DNA of 64,000 nt from the NCBI GenBank assembly GCA_049650345.1, contig JBARZY010000088.1, positions 1 to 64,000 on the forward strand. The letters run 5' to 3'. This document shows positions 7,494 through 16,409 of this stretch, in pieces. The position numbers were made by a program, and so were the translations under genes. Every line of letters starts with the position of its first letter. Within the stretch, counting starts at the first letter, position 1. Source of the DNA: Glaciecola sp049650345. Lineage in GTDB: Bacteria > Pseudomonadota > Gammaproteobacteria > Enterobacterales > Alteromonadaceae. The notes beneath the pieces were generated by a model that saw nothing but the letters and a program-made list of their open reading frames with translations, had not been told where the DNA came from and made no database searches.

Positions 7494-8770
7494 AAAAACG
7501 TATTGCTATTATCGGCACTGGCGTTGCCGGCATGACCTCGGCATACCTGTTGAACCGCAAGCATGACATTACTGTTTATGAAGCTAACGACTACATCGGT
7601 GGGCACACCGCAACAAAAAATATAGAACACAACGGTAAACGACACGCAATTGATACCGGATTCATTGTATACAACGATTGGACTTATCCTAATTTCATTA
7701 AGCTAATGCAAACACTGAATGTGGCGACGCAACCCACCGAAATGAGCTTCAGTGTAAAAAACTTGCATTCAGGCTTGGAGTACAATGGCAATACCATCAA
7801 CAGTTTATTTGCCCAGCGTCGTAACATTTTTTCAGTGAGCTTTTGGCGCTTGGTGCTCGACATTGTAAAGTTTAATAAGGTATGCAAAGCGCATATTGAA
7901 CGCGGAGATGACACTCAAAATATCACACTGCTTGAATTTATTAAGCAACACAAACTTAGCGATACCTTTACTCAAAACTATATTCTGCCTATGTGCGCAG
8001 CGATTTGGTCAACTAGCTTAGAAGCGTCGGCCAATTTTCCCTTGTCGTTCTTTTTGCAGTTTTTCAACAATCACGGTCTACTTAATATTACCAATAGACC
8101 ACAGTGGCATACACTTATTGGAGGCTCAAGCCAATATATTGCGCCGCTTACTGAAAGTTATAAAAATAAAATAAAGCTTAACAGCCCAGTGCAAAACGTC
8201 AGCCAAACAGACATGGGATATAAGGTAACCGCGAATGACATTACTGAAGATTTTGACGAAGTAGTATTTGCATGTCATAGCGACCAAGCACTTAACATGC
8301 TTGACCTTGAGTCATTTAGTGCCGACAGAAGACAAGCATACATAAATATACTGGGCGCTATTCCATACGCTAGCAATGAAGTCGTTATGCACACCGACAC
8401 CAGCGTATTACCGGCAAGACCCCTTGCGTGGGCCAGTTGGAATTACTTAATAAAAGGTAACTCCGACGAGAATCAAGCATCCGCTAGCGTGACCTATAAC
8501 ATGAATATATTACAGCGCTTGCAAAGCGACACTACGTTTTGTGTCACTTTGAACAACACGCAAGACATTGACCCACGCAAAATAATTCGTCAGTACGAAT
8601 ATGCGCATCCTCAATTTAGTCCTAGGATGGTAGAAGCGCAGCAACAAAGAGATAAGATTTGTGGTGTTGACGGCATTCATTTTTGCGGTGCATATTGGTA
8701 CAACGGCTTCCATGAAGACGGTGTTCGTAGTGCGCTGGATGTCGCAAACCGATTTGGTGAATCGCTATGA
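7490..8770 (+). CDS. FAD-dependent amine-oxidase-like oxidoreductase
   Basis: 426 aa, NAD(P)/FAD-binding flavoprotein of the amine-oxidase/phytoene-desaturase-like superfamily. The dinucleotide-binding motif GTGVAG is at residues 9-14, followed by YEANDYIGGHT. The C-terminus ends with the typical FAD-contacting GAYWYNGFHEDGVRSA. This family is regularly encoded with DUF1365 and CFA-synthase-like genes, and in plant cyclopropane synthases an equivalent FAD domain is fused to the CFA domain, so it very likely acts on the same acyl chains, for instance as a desaturase/oxidase. It overlaps both neighbours by 4 bp. A UfaD-like role in making methylated unsaturated or furan fatty acids is possible but not shown. 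Confidence 0.85.
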   Translation: MKKRIAIIGTGVAGMTSAYLLNRKHDITVYEANDYIGGHTATKNIEHNGKRHAIDTGFIVYNDWTYPNFIKLMQTLNVATQPTEMSFSVKNLHSGLEYNGNTINSLFAQRRNIFSVSFWRLVLDIVKFNKVCKAHIERGDDTQNITLLEFIKQHKLSDTFTQNYILPMCAAIWSTSLEASANFPLSFFLQFFNNHGLLNITNRPQWHTLIGGSSQYIAPLTESYKNKIKLNSPVQNVSQTDMGYKVTANDITEDFDEVVFACHSDQALNMLDLESFSADRRQAYINILGAIPYASNEVVMHTDTSVLPARPLAWASWNYLIKGNSDENQASASVTYNMNILQRLQSDTTFCVTLNNTQDIDPRKIIRQYEYAHPQFSPRMVEAQQQRDKICGVDGIHFCGAYWYNGFHEDGVRSALDVANRFGESL

Positions 8771-9528
8771 GTAATGCGCTAGAAAGCGCCATATACAAAG
8801 GCGTTGTATTTCATCAACGCAGCGTGCCTAAACTGCATAAGTTTAGCTATAACATCTATTTGTATTGGCTAAAGCTTTCAGAAATATCTACTGTTAGCAG
8901 TCATGTTAGTGGGTTTAGTAATGACAAATCAGGATTATCAGCGGTCAATTTTAGACGAAGTGACTACTTAGGCGATGCCAGTATGCCTTTGCAAGACGCC
9001 GTGCTATTAAAAATGAATGAGTTGCAAGCTGCAGACGAAAGCCAAGAGAGTAAGACTGAGTCTCCCCTCAGTGGTGAAATATTTATGCTTGGGCAAGTAC
9101 GTACCTTTGGTATTTATTTCAGCCCTGTTAATTTTTATTACTTACAAGCAAAGAACGGCTCTTTTAGCCATATGCTTGCTGAAGTAAGCAATACGCCGTG
9201 GAACAAACGTCATTATTATTTAGTTGATTTACATGAACAAGCTGACCAAGCCAAGGCATTCCACGTATCGCCTTTTAACCCAATGGACATGGTCTACAAA
9301 TGGCAAATACAACAACCTAACGAACACCTAAACTTGCATTTAAGTTGCTACAAACAACAAAAACATTTTGAAGCTGCGATCAATATGCAAAAGCACCCGC
9401 TCACTAGCCGCACATTACGTAACTCGCTATTATCAATACCCAGTATGTCTATCAAAACAGTGGCGGGTATTTATTGGCAAGCGGTTAAACTATTTTTCAA
9501 ACGCGTACCATTTTACGCGCATTCTTGA
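8767..9528 (+). CDS. DUF1365 protein
   Basis: 253 aa, DUF1365 family: RSVPKLHKFSYNIYLYWL at the start, the ISPVNFYY-type motif (FSPVNFYYL, about 118-126) and the AEVSNTPWNKRHYYL block. No enzyme activity is established for the family. It is found almost exclusively between an FAD oxidoreductase and a CFA-like methyltransferase, as here, so it probably helps present or modify membrane fatty acids. There is no clear signal peptide. It overlaps the FAD gene by 4 bp and is 15 bp from the CFA-like gene. Confidence 0.88.
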   Translation: MSNALESAIYKGVVFHQRSVPKLHKFSYNIYLYWLKLSEISTVSSHVSGFSNDKSGLSAVNFRRSDYLGDASMPLQDAVLLKMNELQAADESQESKTESPLSGEIFMLGQVRTFGIYFSPVNFYYLQAKNGSFSHMLAEVSNTPWNKRHYYLVDLHEQADQAKAFHVSPFNPMDMVYKWQIQQPNEHLNLHLSCYKQQKHFEAAINMQKHPLTSRTLRNSLLSIPSMSIKTVAGIYWQAVKLFFKRVPFYAHS

Positions 9529-9543
9529 ATAAAGGAATTCACC

Positions 9544-10800
9544 ATGTCACATGCAGAACAAACTATGCAAACACCACAAACCTTAACTACTTGGGAAAAA
9601 GCCTGTCGCTCTATATTTTTGAGTGTGCTTAAACAGTTACCTGAAGGCCATCTTACTATGAAAGAAAATGGTAAAGTGGTTGGAGAGTTTGGTAACATTA
9701 ATAGCGACTTACATGCTGTCGTTAATATTCTTGATTACAGCGCATACCCTAAATTGTTACTTGGTGGCAGTATTGCTTCTGGCGAGACCTTCAGTGATAA
9801 CTTATGGGAAACGCCTAATTTAACTAATGTAATACGGATATTTGCGCGAAATTTACCAACCCTAGATCGTTGGGAAAAGCGCTTTAGTTGGATTACTATG
9901 CCAGCGGCGAAAGTAGGCCATTTTGCAAAACGTAATTCCACTACTCAGGCGAAGCGCAATATTTCTGCTCACTATGACCTAGGCAACAAACTATATACCA
10001 AGTTTTTAGATGAAAGCATGATGTATTCATCTGCGATTTATCCACATGCAGACGCCAGCCTTGCCGATGCGCAAACCCATAAACTTGACACTATTTGTAA
10101 AAAACTTCGTCTTACTCCTAGTGATCACTTAGTTGAAATAGGCACAGGATGGGGCGGCCTGGCTGTACATGCGGCTAAAAACTATGGTTGTAAGGTAACC
10201 ACTACCACCATTTCAGAAGAACAACACGCATATGCGAAAGCGTGGATAGCACGAGAAGGCCTTGAAGATAAAATTACACTTTTGAAAAAAGATTATCGAT
10301 TACTAGAAGGCCAATACGACAAACTGGTGTCTATCGAAATGATAGAAGCGGTAGGAAAACGCTTTTTGCCGACATTCTTTAAAAAGTGCGCATCACTCAT
10401 AAAACAAGACGGCTTAATGTTACTGCAATCTATCACCATTGATGACCGTCGGTATGCCAGTTACTCAAACAGTGTTGATTTTATTCAAAAATATATTTTT
10501 CCTGGCGGGTTTTTACCCTCACAACTAGTCATTAATAATCATTTAAAACAACATACAGACTTATCAATCGCTGACGTTCATGACATTGGTCTTGATTATG
10601 CAGCAACGCTTAAGCACTGGTTTGAAGCGTTTATGTCACAAAAGCATGCGTTAAATGATGATGGATATGACGATCGCTTTATGCGCATGTGGCAATACTA
10701 CTTAAATTATTGTGAGGGAGGTTTTTTAGAGCGCGCCATTAGCACCGTGCAACTCGTGATGCGTAAACCTGGCTTTAGAGATTCGCTAGAACGCGCCTAA
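9544..10800 (+). CDS. CFA-synthase-like SAM-dependent fatty-acid methyltransferase
   Basis: 418 aa (E. coli Cfa 382). The SAM site is EIGTGWGG (198-205), with AHYDLGN at about 142-148 and a C-terminal fold typical of CFA synthases, which transfer a methyl group from SAM onto phospholipid acyl double bonds. Aligned with E. coli Cfa, the bicarbonate-site residues are partly changed: Cys139 is Ser163 and His266 is Gln295, while Glu239 (Glu268) and Tyr317 (Tyr352) are kept. That argues for an acyl methyltransferase of the branched/unsaturated or furan-fatty-acid kind rather than a plain cyclopropane synthase. It is the last gene of the ECF11 operon. Enzyme class secure; product inferred. Confidence 0.87.
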   Translation: MSHAEQTMQTPQTLTTWEKACRSIFLSVLKQLPEGHLTMKENGKVVGEFGNINSDLHAVVNILDYSAYPKLLLGGSIASGETFSDNLWETPNLTNVIRIFARNLPTLDRWEKRFSWITMPAAKVGHFAKRNSTTQAKRNISAHYDLGNKLYTKFLDESMMYSSAIYPHADASLADAQTHKLDTICKKLRLTPSDHLVEIGTGWGGLAVHAAKNYGCKVTTTTISEEQHAYAKAWIAREGLEDKITLLKKDYRLLEGQYDKLVSIEMIEAVGKRFLPTFFKKCASLIKQDGLMLLQSITIDDRRYASYSNSVDFIQKYIFPGGFLPSQLVINNHLKQHTDLSIADVHDIGLDYAATLKHWFEAFMSQKHALNDDGYDDRFMRMWQYYLNYCEGGFLERAISTVQLVMRKPGFRDSLERA

Positions 10801-10801
10801 C

Positions 10802-10825
10802 AATAGTGTAGGCGCTATTTCTTAT
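10802..10825. terminator. Weak terminator-like hairpin between convergent genes
   Basis: AATAGTG (10802-10808), loop TAGG, CGCTATT (10813-10819; one G-T pair), followed by TCTTATT. It is the only structure in the 21-bp gap between the CFA-like gene and pomB. Confidence 0.35.
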
Positions 10826-11745
10826 TCTAGTACTGATATTGGGTCGGAGTACTTGGGGTCACCTTGTAGTATTGCTATTTCGACCCTTCTGTTTTGTGCT
10901 CTTGCACGAGCGGTATCATCTTCAGTCATTGGTTGCGTAGCGGCTCTGCCAATGACGCGCATTCTCCGCTCGTCAAAACCACGCGCTTTTCTTAATTCTT
11001 CCGCAACCGCAACCGCACGTTGCGCTGACAAATCCCAATTCGACCGATACAACTCATTTTTGACTTGCACGTTATCGCTGTGACCAGTAATTTCAACCTT
11101 GCCTGGCATATCATTTAGCAATACACCCAGTTTGCGAATAACCGGCACAAACTGCGGCTGCAAAAATGCTGAGCCGGCTGAAAACGAACCACTTTCGCGA
11201 ATACGAATAATAATTTGCTGGCCTAAATTTTCTACATCAACGGCACCGTCTTTAATCTCTTTTTGTAACAAATCTTCTACTTTTTTACGGTTCTTTTCCA
11301 TCTGTTCTTTATTCGACGCCGCACTTGCCGCTGCAGACGTTTGATTGGCTGTTTGTGGTGATTGACCACCTCTGAAGTTGCCTTTTTGCTTCTGCCTGCC
11401 GCCCGCGCTATCTGAATCCCCTTCTTGGAAATTAAGCATGGGCTTAGTAATGTCTTGGGTAACCTGCTGCACAGTTTCAATAGGGGTTGGATCGGGTTTG
11501 CCCGGTCTGAATTCAAGCGCAACCACACTGGTGCCCTTTGGAATATCTTTTAACTCAACTTTGTTTTGAACACCAAAGGCAAACTTCATTGAACCCGCAA
11601 TTTGTTTGAATTTTTTAACGTCCATTTCTGAAAACGACAATAACAAAACAAAAAAGCACATCAACAACGACATTAAGTCTGCAAAGGTGCCCATCCATGC
11701 GGGCAGGCCTTCGGGGGGACATTTTGGGCATTCTTCGTCTTCCAC
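10822..11745 (-). CDS. pomB: PomB sodium-driven flagellar stator subunit
   Basis: 307 aa. One transmembrane helix with the ion-binding Asp23 (FADLMSLLMCFFVLLLSF), a plug/linker, and a C-terminal OmpA-like peptidoglycan-binding domain (ITGHSDNV, about 219-226; RRVEIAI at the end). With PomA it forms the membrane channel that turns Na+ flow into torque. The N-terminal block FKQIAGSMKFAFGVQNK is nearly invariant in Vibrio/Alteromonas PomB. It starts with GTG at 11745, sharing one base with the pomA stop codon; an AGGA ribosome binding site is inside the end of pomA. No flagellar genes are nearby, which is usual for pomAB. Confidence 0.95.
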   Translation of the reverse strand: MEDEECPKCPPEGLPAWMGTFADLMSLLMCFFVLLLSFSEMDVKKFKQIAGSMKFAFGVQNKVELKDIPKGTSVVALEFRPGKPDPTPIETVQQVTQDITKPMLNFQEGDSDSAGGRQKQKGNFRGGQSPQTANQTSAAASAASNKEQMEKNRKKVEDLLQKEIKDGAVDVENLGQQIIIRIRESGSFSAGSAFLQPQFVPVIRKLGVLLNDMPGKVEITGHSDNVQVKNELYRSNWDLSAQRAVAVAEELRKARGFDERRMRVIGRAATQPMTEDDTARARAQNRRVEIAILQGDPKYSDPISVLE

Positions 11746-12509
11746 TACTCAGTTTCCTCACCGCTACCGCGTTTACCCTCTGCAATATACCCTTTCAGTA
11801 CACCTTCAATCACTCGAGGATTTTGACCATCTGCAATCCCTAAAATACCATCAAGAATAAGGCTTTGGTTTAGCTTTTCTTCTTGCGACCGAACGCTCAA
11901 TTTAAATGCTACGGGTAAACAAAACAGGTTTGCCAACATGGCACCATAAAGCGTGGTTAACAATGCAACTGCCATAGCAGGACCGATTGATTTTGGGTCG
12001 TCCATGTTTGACAGCATGGCCACCAAACCAATAAGCGTACCAATCATGCCCATTGCAGGTGCCACATCGCCCATTGATTTAAAAATAACTGAACCTGCAT
12101 CGTGACGCTCGGTAGTGTTCGAAATATCTTTGCCCATAGTGGTGCGAACCACGTCTACGTCGTGACCGTCAACCAACATATCAACGCCTTTTTGCATAAA
12201 CGAGTTTTCAATCTCAGCTTCTTCTAGCGCTAAAAAACCACCTTTACGCGCGGCGTCTGCCATCTCGACAATTTTTTCAATTAACTCTTCAGGAGTTTGC
12301 AATTTAAATGAAAACGCTTTCCCGCACACTTTGCCTGCACTTAAAAATTGCGACATTGGATATTGCATTAATACTACAAATATAGAACCACCAAACACAA
12401 TGAGCACAGAGGGCACGTTGAAAAATATGCTTAGATCGCCGCCTAATACCATGGCCATTACAACAAAGCCCATGGCTGCAACAAACCCTACAATGGTTGC
12501 TAAATCCAC
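11745..12509 (-). CDS. pomA: PomA sodium-driven flagellar stator subunit
   Basis: 254 aa with four transmembrane segments (about 4-22, 30-50, 147-168, 180-200) and the large cytoplasmic loop that contacts the rotor protein FliG. The MotA/TolQ/ExbB-family block GDVAPAMGMIGTLIGLV is present. The start is GTG at 12509 with a textbook AGGAG site 6 nt upstream. pomAB followed by divergent xseB-ispA-dxs is the order known from Vibrio and other marine gammaproteobacteria. It works with PomB; Na+ rather than H+ specificity is inferred from its close similarity to PomA. Confidence 0.95.
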   Translation of the reverse strand: MDLATIVGFVAAMGFVVMAMVLGGDLSIFFNVPSVLIVFGGSIFVVLMQYPMSQFLSAGKVCGKAFSFKLQTPEELIEKIVEMADAARKGGFLALEEAEIENSFMQKGVDMLVDGHDVDVVRTTMGKDISNTTERHDAGSVIFKSMGDVAPAMGMIGTLIGLVAMLSNMDDPKSIGPAMAVALLTTLYGAMLANLFCLPVAFKLSVRSQEEKLNQSLILDGILGIADGQNPRVIEGVLKGYIAEGKRGSGEETE

Positions 12510-12749
12510 TTTTCACTCCTAAACAAATATCTAAATACGATTGCAAATATGATGCTGTAACATGGCTACAACAAATTGAATATTTGTCGCAAACGCTTGT
12601 GATTTATTTCTATGTTGTTGTTAACGGCCAGCAGGCAAACTTCTTTATTGAAAAAACCGAGTTTTCTCTGGCTAGCAATTGAATTTAGCATGCCCTTAGT
12701 TTATGGTTCATCGCTGAGCGATAATGCCTAACATAAGGGAAAACTAAAA
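12510..12749. other. Divergent intergenic region pomA / xseB
   Basis: 240 bp holding the promoters of both units. A -10-like GATAAT lies 27-32 bp before xseB with a TTAGTT-like -35 18 bp upstream, and xseB has an AAGGG ribosome binding site. No gene, repeat or stable hairpin is evident. Confidence 0.5.
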
Positions 12750-12974
12750 ATGAAAATTGAAGAAATGTCGTTTGAACAAGCCATGGCTGAATTAGACGAA
12801 ATAGTCGTTGAAATGGAACGCGGCGAAATCCCTTTAGATACCTCGTTAAAACAATTTGAACGCGGCGTTGCTTTAGCTCGTCACACGCAAAAGTTGCTTA
12901 AAGATGCTGAACAAAAAGTGCAAGTGCTGACCCAAAATAATGGGCAAGAAACCTTAGCGCCCTTGGCTGAATAA
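12750..12974 (+). CDS. xseB: Exodeoxyribonuclease VII small subunit
   Basis: 74 aa helical subunit of ExoVII, which degrades single-stranded DNA together with XseA. The family signature FEQAMAELDEIVVEMERGEIPLD covers residues 9-31, followed by the coiled FERGVALARHTQKLLKDAEQKV. It is the first gene of xseB-ispA-dxs, the classic gammaproteobacterial operon. xseA is not in the window. Confidence 0.95.
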   Translation: MKIEEMSFEQAMAELDEIVVEMERGEIPLDTSLKQFERGVALARHTQKLLKDAEQKVQVLTQNNGQETLAPLAE

Positions 12975-12987
12975 GTTCGTATAGGTT

Positions 12988-13890
12988 ATGTCATTCCCTC
13001 CTCAACTCAATGCTATTCTTCAAGAAGTAAACCAACAGCTTGAGCAAAGCGTAGCCCGGTATTTACTCGATCATCCTCCCGTTGAACCAAGACTAAATGC
13101 AGCGATTGAATATGCGTTGTTAAACGGTGGTAAACGCATGCGTCCACTGTTAGTTAATATCGTGGGCAACATGCTGGGCGCTAAACAACAAGATTTGCAA
13201 GCTATTAGTATGGCCATAGAATGCATACATGCCTATTCGTTAGTGCATGACGACTTACCCGCTATGGATGATGATGACCTGCGTAGAGGCAACCCTACGT
13301 GCCATATTAAATTTGACGAAGCCACTGCCATTTTAGCCGGCGATGCCCTTCAGTCTATGGCCTTTGAAGTGCTTACTAGCAACAGTTTTTCTGTGTATGG
13401 TTTAGAACAACGCGTTTCCCTTATTAATGCCTTGTGCAAAGCCGCTGGACCAAACGGCATGGTGGGTGGTCAAAGCTTAGATTTAACATCTACCAACCAA
13501 GCGATTAGCCTTGAGGCCCTTACCCAACTACACCAACTAAAAACCGGTGCATTGCTAGTAGCCAGTGTGCAGCTACCTTGTATGGTAAGTGAACGTATTA
13601 CTCAAGCCGAAACTGAAAGTTTACTGAATTACGCTCGCCATATTGGTTTAGCATTTCAAATTCAAGACGATATTCTTGATGTAGTATCAGATACCCATAC
13701 CTTAGGAAAACCGCAAGGTTCAGATGAAGATGCCAACAAATCAACGTTCGTATCTCTGTTAGGTTTACAGGGAGCTAAAGACGCATTAAGCAATCATCAT
13801 CATCTAGCACTACAAGCTTTAGCCACTTTACCTTACAATACCCAAAACCTAACGGCGTTTACCGACTTTTTAGTCAATCGCACGTATTAA
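12988..13890 (+). CDS. ispA: Farnesyl diphosphate synthase (geranyltranstransferase)
   Basis: 300 aa. Condenses DMAPP/GPP with IPP to give farnesyl diphosphate, the precursor of undecaprenyl-PP, ubiquinone and haem O side chains. The first Asp-rich motif DDLPAMDDDD is at 88-97 and the second, DDILD, at about 225-229; GGKRMRPLL (48-56) binds IPP. The ATG has an AGG ribosome binding site and lies 13 bp after xseB. Confidence 0.96.
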   Translation: MSFPPQLNAILQEVNQQLEQSVARYLLDHPPVEPRLNAAIEYALLNGGKRMRPLLVNIVGNMLGAKQQDLQAISMAIECIHAYSLVHDDLPAMDDDDLRRGNPTCHIKFDEATAILAGDALQSMAFEVLTSNSFSVYGLEQRVSLINALCKAAGPNGMVGGQSLDLTSTNQAISLEALTQLHQLKTGALLVASVQLPCMVSERITQAETESLLNYARHIGLAFQIQDDILDVVSDTHTLGKPQGSDEDANKSTFVSLLGLQGAKDALSNHHHLALQALATLPYNTQNLTAFTDFLVNRTY

Positions 13891-13922
13891 TACATAATAA
13901 ATAGCATAAGAAACCAATAATA

Positions 13923-15779
13923 ATGAGTCTTGATTTATCGAATTACCCACATTTGGCCAAGGTAAACTTACCAAGCGACTTACGACAGCAGCCAAAAACG
14001 CAGCTTAAAAGTATCGCTGACGAGTTGCGTCAATACTTACTGGCTAGCGTTAGCGAAAGCAGTGGGCATTTTGCTTCAGGACTGGGAACGGTTGAACTTA
14101 CCGTGGCCTTGCATTACGTGTATAACACGCCCTTCGACCGCGTAGTGTGGGATGTGGGCCATCAAGCGTATCCACACAAAATTCTGACTGGCCGTCGCGA
14201 GCGTATGACCACCATTAGACAAAAAGACGGCTTGCACCCATTTCCTTGGCCTCCTGAAAGCGAATACGACACCTTCGCCGTAGGACATTCCTCTACTTCT
14301 ATTAGTGCGGCATTAGGCATGGCCATTGCCGCAGAAGAAGAGAATAAAGGCCGCAAAGTTGTCGCTGTTATAGGCGATGGCGCCATGACTGCAGGGCTTG
14401 CGTTTGAAGCGCTTAACCACGGTGGCGATTTAAATAAAGATTTGCTGGTGGTACTGAACGACAACGAGATGTCTATCTCTGAAAACGTGGGAGCCTTAAA
14501 CAGTCACTTAGCACGTTTATTAACAGGAAACTTCTTTAATACAATTCGTGATGGCGGCAAGAAGATTTTGTCAAATGTGCCGCCTATAAAAGAATTTGCC
14601 AGTAAAGCAGAAGAGCACTTTAAAGGCATGGTGGTACCCGGTACTATTTTTGAAGAGCTTGGCTTTAACTATATTGGGCCAATAGACGGCCATGACGTAA
14701 ACGCCGTAGTAGATACACTCAGCAATATGCGCAAAATGAGTGGGCCAAAAATATTGCATGTGGTCACTAAAAAAGGCAAAGGGTATCATCAGGCAGAGCA
14801 AGATCCTATAAAATGGCACGCCGTTCCTAAGTTCGACCACACAACCGAAAAGCTCCCTGTGAGTAAGCCTACCACACCTACTTACTCTGCTATTTTTGGT
14901 AAGTGGTTATGTGATATGGCTAGTACCGATAAAAATCTTGTGGCCATTACACCTGCTATGCGTGAAGGCTCGGGTATGGTTGAGTTTTCGCAGCGCTTCC
15001 CACAGCAATACATTGATGTAGCCATTGCAGAGCAGCATGCTGTTACGCTAGCGGCGGGTTTAGCAAAAGAAAGCAAATCGGCAGTTGTGGCAATATATTC
15101 AACGTTTTTGCAACGTGCTTACGACCAACTTATACATGATGTTGCCTTACAAAATTTACCGGTATTATTTGCTATTGACCGCGCAGGTATAGTGGGCGCC
15201 GACGGCCCTACCCACCAAGGCGCGTTTGATATTAGCTTTTTACGTTGTATACCGAACATGATCATCATGACACCAGGCGACGAAGCAGAATGTCGCAACA
15301 TGTTATATACCGGCCACTTGGCTCAACAACCCGCTGCAGTTCGTTATCCTCGCGGCACCGGCTCTGGTGTTGAAGTACCAGACGCAATGGAGGCAATAGA
15401 GCTGGGTAAAAGCAGAACCCTGCGCACCGGTAAAAAGGTCGCCATACTTAACTTTGGAACTTTGTTACCTGAAGCGCAACAAGCCGCTGAGCGCCTTGAA
15501 GCTACATTAATTGACATGCGTTTTGTTAAGCCTCTTGACACAAAAGCCGTATTGGATGCAGCTACAAATCATGAGCTACTCGTCACACTTGAAGACGGTG
15601 CAATAGTTGGCGGCGCGGGCAGTGCCGTTACTGAGTGTTTGCAAAACAATAAAGTACTTGCACCGGTATTGACGCTAGGACTGCCCGACAGTTTCATCAT
15701 GCAAGGTACCCAAGCACAAATGTATGCAGAACTTGGCATCGATGCATCAGGCATTGTAAAAGCGGTAGAAACATACTAA
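13923..15779 (+). CDS. dxs: 1-deoxy-D-xylulose-5-phosphate synthase
   Basis: 618 aa, full length. First enzyme of the MEP isoprenoid pathway: a thiamine-diphosphate enzyme joining pyruvate and glyceraldehyde-3-phosphate. Visible are VGHQAYPHKILTGRR, the TPP-binding GDGAMTAG (about 148-155) with NDNEMSIS downstream, the transketolase pyrimidine domain (AEQHAVTLAAGLA) and the C-terminal domain. It is last in the operon, before a strong terminator; pairing with ispA puts two isoprenoid steps under one promoter. Confidence 0.97.
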   Translation: MSLDLSNYPHLAKVNLPSDLRQQPKTQLKSIADELRQYLLASVSESSGHFASGLGTVELTVALHYVYNTPFDRVVWDVGHQAYPHKILTGRRERMTTIRQKDGLHPFPWPPESEYDTFAVGHSSTSISAALGMAIAAEEENKGRKVVAVIGDGAMTAGLAFEALNHGGDLNKDLLVVLNDNEMSISENVGALNSHLARLLTGNFFNTIRDGGKKILSNVPPIKEFASKAEEHFKGMVVPGTIFEELGFNYIGPIDGHDVNAVVDTLSNMRKMSGPKILHVVTKKGKGYHQAEQDPIKWHAVPKFDHTTEKLPVSKPTTPTYSAIFGKWLCDMASTDKNLVAITPAMREGSGMVEFSQRFPQQYIDVAIAEQHAVTLAAGLAKESKSAVVAIYSTFLQRAYDQLIHDVALQNLPVLFAIDRAGIVGADGPTHQGAFDISFLRCIPNMIIMTPGDEAECRNMLYTGHLAQQPAAVRYPRGTGSGVEVPDAMEAIELGKSRTLRTGKKVAILNFGTLLPEAQQAAERLEATLIDMRFVKPLDTKAVLDAATNHELLVTLEDGAIVGGAGSAVTECLQNNKVLAPVLTLGLPDSFIMQGTQAQMYAELGIDASGIVKAVETY

Positions 15780-15781
15780 CG

Positions 15782-15813
15782 AAAAAGGCGCTTGTATTCA
15801 CAAGCGCCTTTTT
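15782..15813 (+). terminator. Rho-independent terminator after dxs
   Basis: AAAAAGGCGCTTGT (15782-15795), loop ATTC, ACAAGCGCCTTTTT (15800-15813). The symmetrical A and T tracts also let it end the convergent PH-domain transcript. Confidence 0.92.
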
Positions 15814-15850
15814 ACATCATACTCTCACATTGCGTATGTACGTTGTTCAT

Positions 15851-16225
15851 TTATAAAAATAACATATTCGCTAGCGTTTTTTGAACATCAGCAGCGAGCG
15901 CGCTTTTTAATTCTATTTCAATGGGCTCTGCTTGCCCTGATATCCATATTTTAAGTTCGCAATCGGTATCAAAATGCCCACCGGTTTCTACCATAAACTG
16001 CGTAATTGATTTATAGGGGATACTCAAGTAGTCAATTTTTTTACCTGTCATGCCTTGTTTATCAATGTTGATTAAACGCTTATTCGTAAATACATGTAGG
16101 TCGCGAACCATTTTGTAAGCATGCTGTACTTGTTCGTTGTCAGCTAAAATTGATACTAACTCAGCATTCACTTCAACAGCATCAGCCTCACTCGCGTTTC
16201 CCATTAATCCATCTAATAAACCCAT
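15851..16225 (-). CDS. Bacterial PH-domain protein (bPH_1/DUF1696)
   Basis: 124 aa, whole protein is one bacterial pleckstrin-homology-like domain: after a short MGLLDGLMGNAS leader come ILADNEQVQHAYKMVRDLHVFTNKRLINIDKQ and SIPYKSITQFMVETGG, the hallmark strands. No signal peptide or membrane segment. The family forms oligomeric rings; its function is unknown. It is monocistronic. Confidence 0.85.
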   Translation of the reverse strand: MGLLDGLMGNASEADAVEVNAELVSILADNEQVQHAYKMVRDLHVFTNKRLINIDKQGMTGKKIDYLSIPYKSITQFMVETGGHFDTDCELKIWISGQAEPIEIELKSALAADVQKTLANMLFL

Positions 16226-16389
16226 TTGTTGTCCTTTGTATTAATCATTTTGTGTTCAAAGCGTATAACATTGTATCGCGCACCGCTAGCATAAGTTTTT
16301 GGTAATTACTCAAAATGGACAGTGCTATGACCAAAGCCTTATTTTAAGACATTAGCGAACCAAAATATCACTACAAAAAGACGTCATTA

Positions 16390-16401
16390 CCGCGAAAGCG
16401 G
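16390..16401. repeat. Short REP-like hairpin after mnhG
   Basis: CCGC-GAAA-GCGG inside GTCATTACCGCGAAAGCGGG, just beyond the mnhG stop. It resembles the widespread 'GTCATTCCCGCGAAAGCGGG' intergenic repeat of proteobacteria. Only one copy was seen here, so assignment as a dispersed repeat is by resemblance. Confidence 0.35.
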
Positions 16402-16409
16402 GCTTCAGC

